Source: Neurospora crassa OR74A
Taxonomy: Eukaryota > Ascomycota > Sordariomycetes > Sordariales > Sordariaceae
NCBI RefSeq assembly: GCF_000182925.2
Contig: NC_026503.1
Span: forward strand, 3,472,001-3,536,000
Direction: 5' to 3'
Length of the DNA: 64,000 bases
Both the position numbers and the translations under genes were made by a program. Below are positions 46,558-56,803 of this stretch, in pieces (position 1 is the first letter of the stretch; each line of letters starts with the position of its first letter). The notes below the pieces were generated by a model. The model made no database searches. It saw nothing but the letters and a program-made list of their open reading frames with translations, and was not told the DNA's origin.

Positions 46558-48299
46558 AGCCATAGTCCCACTTTCCGGTCCCACATATCATGTAAATGTC
46601 AGCCACGCTATAATCTCCACCAAAATAACATAGGCACAACATCTACATAGGATTCTTATATGAAGTTTCAAATCGTAAATACTATAATTATAAAGCGGGC
46701 GTTCGAATAATATAGTATATTATTACGTATAAAAATACAAATATCGCTAAAATCGTATAATCCCCCCTCCCCACCGCCTAGCGGCTCCTTATAAGGGCGT
46801 TAGAAGCACATCTCTATTACCCCCTCGCCGTAATATTAAAAATATTATAACCACTACCAGCGCCGGCTATTAATTCGCTAATTATTAATTCGCTAATTAC
46901 TAATTCCCAATTATTACTACTAATATATTAACTACACCTATAAAATTATTAATCTACTAAAATTACTACTATATAATTTACATTAATGTAAACTATTATC
47001 TCTTAAGCGGCGGTCGTAGGGTATTGTAAATTAGGTCGCAGCGAGTACTATTATTACCCTATACTTATAGCGGGAAATTTTTAGGGTAAATACTCTAAGG
47101 GATAGGTTGAGGACCGTTAATAACTAGCGCTACATTACTATTATTGCAACGAATTACGATTTTATCCGGGTCTTTTTTATTAATTAGAATTAGAAATTCT
47201 ATAGAGAGTAGCTAATACCGGTCAATTTAATATACTTATATTAATAAATAGTTAGAGGTAAAAGGCAAATAGGAAATTTATAACATCGGACTTAAACTAC
47301 TAATATAAATTAATATACTATAAACTCAACCGTACATTACCTAGAAATATAATACAAATCTCGTACTAGTAAAAGAAACTATATTACCTACGAAATTAAC
47401 TAATATAAACTAGGCGCTTATATAGTAAGTACGCTTTTATCTATAACTCTACAAATTCGATTTACTAGGAAACTAACTCGAAAGCAGCGAAGCTTATTAA
47501 ATACTACAACTTTTTTAATATAAGAGCGTTATACTTATACACACGCTTCGAAATCTCCTCAACGTATCGCGTAATAAACTTCTCCTTCAATTACAAGAGA
47601 CTACCTTTAATAGTACCTAATAGAGTATTAAAATTAATAAGATAATTCTTAAACAGCTTCTTAAGTACGCCGTAAACACTCTTAGTATAGAACGTAACGC
47701 AAATTCTAAAATTGCAATACAATTTAATATAAAATTATATAAATTCGCAATAAATAAATAGGTAAACTTTAAACAAATATTTAATAATAGCTATAAAAGA
47801 TAATTAACGCCGGCGCTAGGAAATTCGTATAGATAAAAACTCACGCTTTTAAATAGGAAACTCGGTTATTAACGTCCGCTAACGTTAAAAGAAATTGGGC
47901 TCCGTATTAAAGTAAATAATAACTACCTACGTAGTTAAAATCCCGTTTGTATTATTAAGTTACTCTCTATTAGAGCCGGCGGGGGCGCACGTATTAAATT
48001 AATTACTAAGAATATTGTAAATTACTTTATTCAAATATTATTATCGATCTTCTACTAAAAGAAATCTAATACCGATTTAATAAGTATTATTACTATTATT
48101 AACAAGATTAATAAAATTAACCGCACTAACTTTATTAATCCTATCGTCGTTTACTCTTAAGTAGCTACTATCGCTACCTCTCTCGCCGAAAACAATTCTA
48201 TTAAACGTCCTAATCTACTTCTTTTTAATATTAAACGTAATATTCTTTATAATATACTATAAATAAATTTAGTACTAAGTATTATAATTAAATATCTTA

Positions 48300-49360
48300 C
48301 GGGTAGTACACTTAAACGTACAATTGTAGTCGGTAATAATTATCCGTAGGCGAATAATATTATTATTAGTAAGTAAGCGCTTAAATATTCGAAGAACCTA
48401 GGTAAAAGACTCTTCCTTCTTACTATTTAATAAGTAATAACTAATATTAAATATAGTATATATAACTGTTAACCTACTAATTTATAATAATAGTATATTA
48501 AATCGGTTAACTTTATAAGTATAATTTAAAGATTATACCTCTAGATTCTTCCTCTACTAATTAATATACTAATTGTAAATCTAAAATACGCAATCGATAG
48601 GACTATTATTCGTATCGTTAGAAGAATAACTAGGCTTCTTATTTCTATTATCTTTAGAATCTTTTATACCCTTAAACTTACTATTTCCCTTCCAATAAAG
48701 CCGGTATATAACCGCGGGGTTATTCTAAAGAATATACAAAAATTATTAAATTGGTGTAAAAGCCCCTGCCTTTTCAATTTTAGCTGTAACGAATATATTT
48801 AAAATATTCCAATTTTTAATTTTAGTATCTAAGTAATCAGTTTAAATTATAGTAACAATATCTCTAAATATATTTTTAGGCTATTTCGCATACTTTAATA
48901 TACTCTCAACTATAGGAGTAATACGGGTAAGCCGATAGTAACCAGGTAAATATATAACGGTTAAGGGGTCGAGATTATAGAGATGGAGGTGCTAACTATA
49001 AATGAACCGCTAGGTCCCCGCCTTCTTAAACTCCTTATTACTCTAATAAAGAACTACTTTTACTTTTTACTTACACCCCTTCTTTAACAACTTCGAATTA
49101 ACGTACTAACTAATAAACTTACAATTAGAGTAATAGTCTTTACCCTTACTACAAATAAGATTATACCGCCTTAAATTATAATCCTTATTGAAGTTACTAC
49201 TACGGATTTTAGTAATATAGAAACCTTTCTCCCTCGCTATATTGTTAATACTACAAAAGAAACTATCGAAATTATACTACTTTTACAACTAAAACCAACG
49301 AATATACAACAGAGTCTCGTCTCCCTCCTCCTCCTCCTCCGACTCTTCTACACTAGAATC
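48300..49360 (-). pseudogene. MULE transposase relic (FAR1-like domain plus core)
   Basis: Minus-strand reading of the RIP-mutated interior. Near 48,960-49,270: EKGFYITKIRSSN, then LICSKG, KKGCK and an HLH-type end before NLDPL, matching the FAR1/WRKY-GCM1 zinc-binding pattern of MULE transposases. Near 48,500-48,530: NYTYKVNRFN, the conserved D-x-TYk-NrF-like motif in decayed form. Near 48,370-48,430: KKEESFTWVLRIFKRLL, followed by IIITDYN, corresponding to the E-x-SF-W-L helix and the TD strand of the DDE core. RIP makes only transitions, which explains why the frame remains readable. Many former Gln/Trp codons are now stops; no functional protein is possible. Confidence 0.75.
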
Positions 49361-49690
49361 CTTATTAGATTCGTCGGAGTTATTAGCGGCGGGGGTACTA
49401 GACTTAACGGCGGCCGTCGCGGCTGTTATAGTAGGCGTATTACTACTAATAAGATTAATTATAGTGGCGAAGTTTGAAATATTAAGGTACGCGGTGGCGG
49501 GTATATTAGGTAGAATATAAGGGCAATTAAATAATAAATACCAAAAAGCTGAACGACGACAGTAATATAGTACGCGATATAGTAAGGTACGTGAGACCCA
49601 ACGCGATTTCTACTATAGGAATTGTACTATATTATTCCCTGCAGAATTTGCGTGTAGCTAACATCCACCCATACTGCGACCTAGAAGTAG

Positions 49691-49756
49691 GGGCCTTCTC
49701 CTTCGGGTTAGAGATCCGTCACATTAGCGAGGCATACAGTCACTTTATCCGGTTCG
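49691..49756 (-). repeat. Right terminal inverted repeat of the MULE, 66 bp
   Basis: Perfect reverse complement of 46492-46557. The composition changes abruptly to AT-rich within about 75 bases inside it. Confidence 0.95.
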
Positions 49757-49764
49757 AAAAAAAA
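49757..49764 (+). repeat. A8 right flank, candidate target-site duplication
   Basis: Eight A residues directly outside the right TIR, the same as on the left side. Confidence 0.6.
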
Positions 49765-52700
49765 GGCCGTCACAGCTTCTTTCCAGAATCATGATCGTAT
49801 TACGTAAGGCGTCCTCGGAAAGCAGAAAACGGTCAAGCGGACCACCGCCGGCGAGATGGAAGCCAGAGAAGGAAAAGGCAGGCGAGAAAAGGGGGTCACA
49901 TCGGCTACGACGTTCCTTGCAAGCTCCACGACATCGACAGGTGGGTAAAAGTCCGAAATTATACGGCTGCTTTCCGAGAAACAACAACCTCGCAAGGATT
50001 GAAAAGAGACCGACAAAGCCTGGATCAGAGAGACCTGGACCATTTCCGGGTCAAGTCAATGTCGTACGGCTTTTCACGTCCGTGTGTTTGTGGACGAGTG
50101 ACATGGTCTGGGATTAGTCGGGCACACTGGTCGGGCAGTGGTGCTTTCCGATGATACAACGACACTGCATTGCCAACCCTTGAGGTCGGACCTCATTCGG
50201 AACTCCACAGCACTTTTGGCCATCAAGTATTCCAACTTTGGGAATATCCCGAGGTGCCGATATGCTGGTCATCGGCTCGGCTGACCAAAAAAGGGCCAGG
50301 AGACGTGCCATCGACAAGATCAAATGTCCGTGCGGAAGAGCGAGGCTCAGATTTGTCATTGGCTACGGGGTCAAAGGTCCCGTACCCAGGGCGATCCGCT
50401 AGCACGGCACTGGGAATGTTCGTGCACCAGACAAGTCATCAATCGAACAGAGTGTCGAGCGTACACATCTCGGTTTGACCAAGAGAAGCCATGGATAAGT
50501 GATGGGTTCAGGTTGATTCCCATTGTCCCTTTTATCTGGGGTCTGGTGATGCAATCAGCTGCACCAGAGGTCGCCCCCAAATCAGCTTGACGACACCATC
50601 TCAACATCATTCTACGAGCCGCACGATATCCGGATATAGCCACTTTTACAATGATGTATGGAAGAGGCCGTACGTTGTGCGCTCATGTCGTCTCTTATCT
50701 TGGCCCATCACCCTGGGACCCGGGGACAGCAATGTTGGTTGTCCACAGCAAGGGATGAAACATAGGTCATCGGCACTAAACGCAAGGTTACTTTGACGTA
50801 TTTACGACTGTGTGAGAGACTACGAGGATCTGTACGAGTTCTTCGACTCATGTATACAACCTCTTGCGGGTGTGCCAAGACGGCAAGCAGCGAAAAGCAA
50901 AATCACAGTTACCCATGGTGCAGACTGGTTATCCAAGTGGATTGTTATTCATTAGACTTCCATTATTGGAGAACCGGTATTCAATTCATGACTTCAAGGT
51001 TATCTGCCACTAGTCAAGTGGTGTATATGTACCGACAAGTAGACGTCAAGTGTCTTGCCTAACACCACCACCAGAGGTTTACGCGCCACTTGTCATGACC
51101 CTTAACGAAGACTTGCTCTATGTGTCACCATTGACGAATACCAGCCTCATATTTTATAAATACCTGAAGACGATCATACAAGCCAAGGGAGACGGGATCG
51201 ACTATCTGAAACGGAGGGTATCCCAGCAGCTCGATCGCTCTCCGCCCGGTAGTTACCACTATAGTGATGGAACAGAGATGACCTCCCCCTGCCGAACATG
51301 GTTCTCGACCGACTCAAGGGTACGACAGTGTGGTGGCTCAGTGGCAACATGCTAGGTGGACATCCGAGAAACAACCTAACTAACCCCAATATTGTGCTCC
51401 TTTTTCTCTCATGCCCGTCGCAACCTCTCCCTCAAATGGGAAACCATGTCGCCTATAGTTATCGACGTGGTCTGGTTCCCTTGGTTTCGGCCCAATGGAG
51501 AGTATTGCCTTTTACTATTGCTTTCTTTGGTCATTTTTGAAATTCTCGATATTTGGAAAAGCTTCTTGGAGTCCTCTATGGAAGACATGTCGTTACTTTT
51601 ATCATTTCTCTAAATGGAAGAGCATGTCAAGCTCTCGACGCTGTCGACAAGAAATTTCCGCGGCGCGGGAAACATCTTCACCCTTGACAACATGCGGAAA
51701 AGACACAGAGGGTTGTGTCTTGCCAAGGTGGTCTGGGCTGGGCTAAACAAATGTTGAAGATAGACAAGTGGATGATTGTTATCCCAAAGATGTGCCGTCA
51801 TCAACGGTACCTTTGATCCCACGCTGTTCAAACATCGAACAATATTGCGTGCAATCATAGACCACACCAGCTCTTCCAGTGTCTTCTTGCTTTGTAGATG
51901 GAGTAAGTGTAGTGGCCGTTTCTTGCCTTCAAGGTTGACATGAATCAGTGGTATCCAGGCTCCGACTAAGTAAATCCAGACTGGCTGGCTTCTACCCTGT
52001 CTGTATGTGCCCTGGCGACACAGGGTAACGTCCACAATTGTAGACAGGCACAAGCGGGGGATTCGTGAAAGTGTGAATTTCTATTTCCAAACGTGGAGTA
52101 ACCTTTTCCCCGGAAGGGTGCTTAAAGGTATGTCCTCTCGTGTGAGACCACTTCCCACGACACGGAAGATCGATAAAGGTTAGGTAGGCTATTGTACGAG
52201 GAAGATGGGAAACCCAAATGCATGTCCGAATAGTACTGATGATGACACTCAAATACCATTTAACCAAATCTTCCACTCCAAATGGAAAAATTGTTCATCA
52301 ACGAACAAGCATGCCCGAATCTGTCGGAGGCAGCCTATTCCACACGGTTTGAGGGTTGGAAATATCCAAAACTGTCAAGGTATACATGGACCCTGTCACC
52401 TGGGGAGTCAGGGAAGCAAGCAAACCTTGCACCCGTGAGATAGGAACAGCGAAGTCTAAGAATGTGCTGACAATATTTTTTGGGCCCCAGAGGCAATTGC
52501 AAGTTCCTGGATGACCTGGACTCGCGCAGTTCATGCGATATAACTCGCATAGGGATTCTCATAAGGTTCAATAGGCGTACAAAGCTTCGGTTTCAGTAAG
52601 ACTGGCTGGTACGCCGACAGCGAAAAACCTGTGGACTCTAGAGGGACTTAGGTCAGTCAGTCTTGGATTTTAGAGAACCCATATGGACGGCATGACAGTG

Positions 52701-52970
52701 AAATTAAATCGAGTTGTGATAAGCGAGTAAAGTTGCTGCCCGTTCAACTATCCACTTCATAATGGTAAGATGAGAAAGGCAAATCCTCATACAACAACAT
52801 ACACACCTTTATGTGCGCACATTTCGTGACAAACCTCCACAACAAATACAAAAGTATGAGCTTGCAATCGACAAGTTTTTCACTATACCGTCCCATTTTA
52901 CAAACCTGCCTATGTATTCTTTCATGCGATCCTAGTCCAAATCCCAATTTCAATTTCAATTCCTATTCAG
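49765..52970. other. Gene desert, 3.2 kb, right of the MULE relic
   Basis: Ordinary base composition. Frames at 51610-52053 and 51992-52276 (minus) overlap and have no recognised domain; they could be an eroded gene but I cannot support it. The right end includes the 3' UTR of the Zn2Cys6 gene. Confidence 0.5.
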
Positions 52971-55900
52971 CTATATAGGACCAACACCCAAGTAATTAGA
53001 GGTAAAGCTCCAGTCAAAGTCGTCCATAAACGCATTCCATTCGAGCCGTTGAAAGGGGTCTGCCAATCCACCAAGAGAAGATTCCTGAGGATTGTTGTTT
53101 CCCAGTCTTCCATCTGCTAAGTAGAAAGAGTTAGCATAGAGCCACTGAACATTGTTGGTAATAGACACCGGGTAGAAAGGCTAGGGGAAAAAAAAATAAA
53201 GAAAGGAAGGAAGGAAAAAAGAAGACTTACGAATACCTTCACCGCTCCCATCTTCAGGCATACTCTGCACCTCCTGCCCATTCATTCCCTGTTGATCACC
53301 TTGTCTTATCCCACCCGCAACAGCACCTGTGTATTGTCCTGCTCCGCCTTGACTTTGCCCATATCCACCGCTGTCGCCATAAACTCCAGCACCATGCTGC
53401 CCCTGTTGACCTTGCCCACCTTGTTGGTGACCTTGCTGGCTGTGGCCCAGTCCTTGTCCCCCCTGCTGTCCCTGGTGGCCGCCCTGCCCATGGCCCGGAG
53501 GATTCATGCCCATCCCACCAACACTCGCCCAAGCCTTCTCAACATGCTGCTTCCACCTCCTCAAACAACCAAACGTCAGACTAGACCCTAGCCGATTTCT
53601 AAACACCGTCGTTGCTCCTCGCATCCCGTCCTGCTGATTATGGGGATGCCGAGGACTGTTGGTATCAGGATCGGTGGGGTCCAACAACGTCTCGTACCGC
53701 GGCAAAGTATGCCGCATGTTCCAGTACTTCTCTACCATGTTTGAGGCGCGCATGACCAGGTCGTCGCGCTGGACGGAACAGCACCGGAGGATGCGGAGGG
53801 CTTCGCGGACAAAGAGGTCGGCTGTGTCGTTGGAGGTTGTGGAGGTGGTGATTGTCTTGTTGTTGGCGGTGTTCTTGATGTTGTTCCCGCTACTATTGCT
53901 GTTATTGATATTAGTGGTGCTGTTGGCGGTGCTGTTGTTATTGGCGTTGGCGGTGTCGCCCATGTATGAGGCATCAGGTGCATTACTGGGGTTTTTCGTA
54001 TACGGGGACGGGGGCTGAGACAGGTTCAGCGTCATGAACACGCAGATGGCGCTGAGCAAGGTGCGGAAGACAAAGTTGGGCGAGTAGTGCAGGAAGGCAG
54101 ATTGGCTTTGGAGGGAGCGGGCTTGGTTGATGATGGCTTCGGCGGTGGTGTAGCATTTGATGACGTTGCGCTTGAGCATCTCTTCGCTGTAGCCGGGAAG
54201 AGGCATGAAATAGTAGGTCTGGATTTCGAGGAGGGTTGAGAGGAGGATGAAGTTGTCGAGGTCTGCGCTGTGGTGTTAGGAATCAATGATACCCTAAAAC
54301 AAGTTGGGTAAGACGGTTACTCACCTGAGTTATCTGGGTACAGTAAGCATTGGATTTTACTATACTCCTCTTCCATTTGCGCGACTAAGCGGTGCGAGAC
54401 ACCCTGGGACTGTTCAAGGGAGGCAGACATTGTGCTGATGAGTTTGTTGGCGAACCTGGCGGTTTCCAGGTGCAAGATGAAGTAGCGGGGCATCGATATC
54501 GAGCTACTTCGGTCCAGAAGTGAGTCTACGGTCTGATTGAATAGCAGACTCGGAGACGGGCATCCCATATAAGCAGCAGCTCTGTATGTGACAGGTTAGA
54601 ACGAGTTCATACTTGGAGTAAAGTATTGACTTGCCGGTGAGATATAATGGCACACCCGGCCCATGTGTACGTTGCCTCCTCATCTGTCGTATCGACTTTA
54701 TCGAGTAGTCCGGTAAACTCTGTATGAGCACCGCGGCCGGTGTGAAGCCCTATCAAGAGAGCCGAGTTCATGGCTATGCCAGTAAAGATCATTGACGGGT
54801 CAGTCAAAAACCTGATATCGGGATTTGGCCACGTGGCAACGAGCAGCAAGGCGTTGATAATGGGCAGCTTCAGCGGCGGCCGTGATATCGCGTTCCATAT
54901 TTCCGGCAACAGCGAGTCCATCAAAAATTGATATACCGAGTCATCTTTGGCAAATCGACGGCATGCCGTCATGATGATGGCCCAAAAGAGTACGTGACCC
55001 CTCTCATAGGTGATGTCTGGATCCCGCTGGCGAACGACGGGGAAGTAAGGGTGAAAGTGCTCAAAGTATTTGTCGAAATAGTAATTTATGTCATCTCCGG
55101 AGAACACCCGTGAACCGAGGGCTCGAGGTTGAGCTGGACGCCTCAGCCCAGCCAGACTGAAACTAACAGAGGTGGCATCGCTTGCTCTGGGCGTGGGAGT
55201 AGAGGCTTCGCTGGATATGGAAAAGGGCCGTGGCCGAGTGAAGATGGGAGGCGGTAGTGTTGGAACACCGAGACCAGGAAGAAACGGCCCGGGTAGGGTT
55301 CCAGGGGTCGGTAGTCCTCCGGGCAAGGTGCCGGATAGGGTTCCGGGTAGGGTGAGCTGTGGGAGTGAAGGGACTGGCGGACTCGCGCTCGAGTACTGAA
55401 CCGGACGTATAGGGGGCAGTTCGGTAGTTAGGCCGCCGAGTGATGGCCTCGGAGCAACAGTGTTCTTGAGTGACTGGAGTTCGGCCGCCAACTCTTCCAG
55501 CTTGCTACCAAGAGTTTAGCCGTAGTCTGACTTGGCTAGGAGGACCCTAACCCTGGATGTTTATGTGACCAACCTCTTTTTCGACGCCCTCTTGTAGTTT
55601 TTGTCCACGATACACTCGAGGTCTAGCTTGGTGCACCGCAGACACGGCTGTCCCGGAGTAAGACTTGCATTACATCTCACCTGTACAGTGTATGTGTAAC
55701 GTTAGCCAGCCTACCTAATCGAACGGGGTCTCGTGTGGTGGTGGGAGCAAGATGAGAGAAAGGCATGGCATAGAAAACAGAGCAGGAGATGTTGAGTCCA
55801 TTACAGCCGAGGTCCACGCTGCTGCCATGTATGTTGAATGGGAACGGATTATTTATACATTGCGGAGCATGTTCATACCTTGGAGTCTCGACATTTGATA

Positions 55901-56097
55901 CAGGCCGTATTTCGCCGTATCCTGGGTGGCGTTGATCCTGCTGAAGGTGGTGGTGGTGGCGCCGGGGGTGACGAGCGGTCTCTCGGAACCGGTTTCGGCG
56001 ATGCATGTCGTCCAACGGTCCCGGCTCCGGCGACGGTCACGGTATCGGCAGAAGTGACGGGTGGAGTTGCAGAATCAGCTTTTCTCGGTAGGGCCAT
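52971..56097 (-). CDS. Leu3-like Zn2Cys6 transcription factor, 876 aa, six exons
   Basis: Exons in order are 56097-55879, 55680-55574, 55504-54635, 54581-54325, 54262-53231 and 53116-52971. The zinc cluster (C66, C69, C76, C86, C89, C96) has the wide C3-C4 spacing and the following KNYKRASKKSKLEELAAEL helix of the Leu3-type subfamily; an intron splits it after K73, a common site in fungal clusters. The fungal transcription-factor middle homology region runs from about residue 240 (YFDKYFEHFHPYFPVV) to 520 (TYYFMPLPGYSEEMLKRN). Downstream are an Asn/Thr-rich stretch (near 585-625) and a Gly/Gln/His-rich stretch (near 740-800). It ends DDFDWSFTSNYLG, an acidic-aromatic end like an activation tail. 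Intron 3 is a GC-AG intron (GCAAGT). Target pathway unknown; Leu3 itself controls branched-chain amino-acid genes. Confidence 0.9.
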
Positions 56098-56803
56098 GGG
56101 ATGGATGGATCGAGGTGGGAACGAGGTAGTCTCGAACCGGCAAGAGACATTTAGAGATAATCCGTCGCAACAATCAAAAGGCGATGGGATGATTCGTCAA
56201 TGCAAGGAACGAGGGGCGAGACGAGAGGTTACAATACAGAGTTGACGGACTTGGGTGAGAGTCGCGCAAAACAGCAAGAACTGAATGGACGGAAACTGCT
56301 ACCTACCCTAGGTGGTACCTATAGCGGATTCGGCCACCGCCAAGTATAAATGTACCTAGAGGTAGCTACCTACTACAAGTCAGCGCCAGGGCAGCAGCGG
56401 CGGGCAGCTCCTACCGTCGCGATCACGAGCGGGAGTACGGGCAGCTACCTCAAGAGGTACCTCTCTACCTCTATGTATTCCCTTGCGATATCCCAACTCC
56501 TCTGCTGTGTGTGTCACGTGGGAGAGCCTGGAGAATCCGCTGACAGAAAGGTCAAACCCACTGGACTTTAGGGCGCTTTGTCCCTCTGTAACCCAAGTGC
56601 CTGGGTACTGTAACTTCAATCGCAAACTGCCCGTCCCGTCACCACAAACCACGGGATGATGTCTACCTACCTCTACAGCACCGGACCTCCACCGTGACGG
56701 GCCATATTCAGTCCATTCCACACCTCAGGTCCCAACTTGGCGTCCACAAGAAGAGGCAACTAAGCTGATGGACGGCATCCGATAATGCACAAAATCAATC
56801 AAC
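56098..56803. promoter_or_regulatory. Divergent intergenic region (Zn2Cys6 factor / tti1)
   Basis: 706 bases between head-to-head starts. It contains many CTACCT/AGGTAG blocks near 56,300-56,470 and a TATAAA-like TATAAATG at 56345-56352. No gene is supported. Confidence 0.5.

Larger units (their letters stand above)
46492..49756 (-). mobile_element. RIP-degraded Mutator-like (MULE) DNA transposon, 3265 bp
   Basis: The ends are perfect 66-bp inverted repeats (CGAACCGGATAAAG...), flanked by A8 on both sides. The interior from about 46,640 to 49,620 is extremely TA-rich with almost no CpA or TpG but retained CpG, as expected for RIP. Read on the minus strand, the relic keeps one long frame, interrupted by stops, in which MULE features remain: an acidic N-terminal stretch (near 49,330-49,360), a Cys/His FAR1-type DNA-binding region (about 48,960-49,270), then a transposase core (about 48,300-48,530). 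The order and sizes fit MULE transposases such as Fusarium Hop. The element is dead by itself; TIRs look usable in principle by a related transposase, though none is seen here. Confidence 0.85.

Noticed and set aside
51610-52276. Overlapping minus-strand frames as a gene right of the MULE
   Set aside because: No domain, no clean junction between them and no start context; kept only as a remark in the gene-desert entry.
52971-52980. tRNA genes in intergenic regions
   Set aside because: I looked for GGTTCGA-type B boxes with an upstream A box in all gaps and found no fold-consistent pair; a covariance-model scan would be decisive.
56300-56470. Many CTACCT / AGGTAG repeats as a possible regulatory array
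   Set aside because: The same short motif is scattered through most intergenic regions of this window and has no regular spacing.
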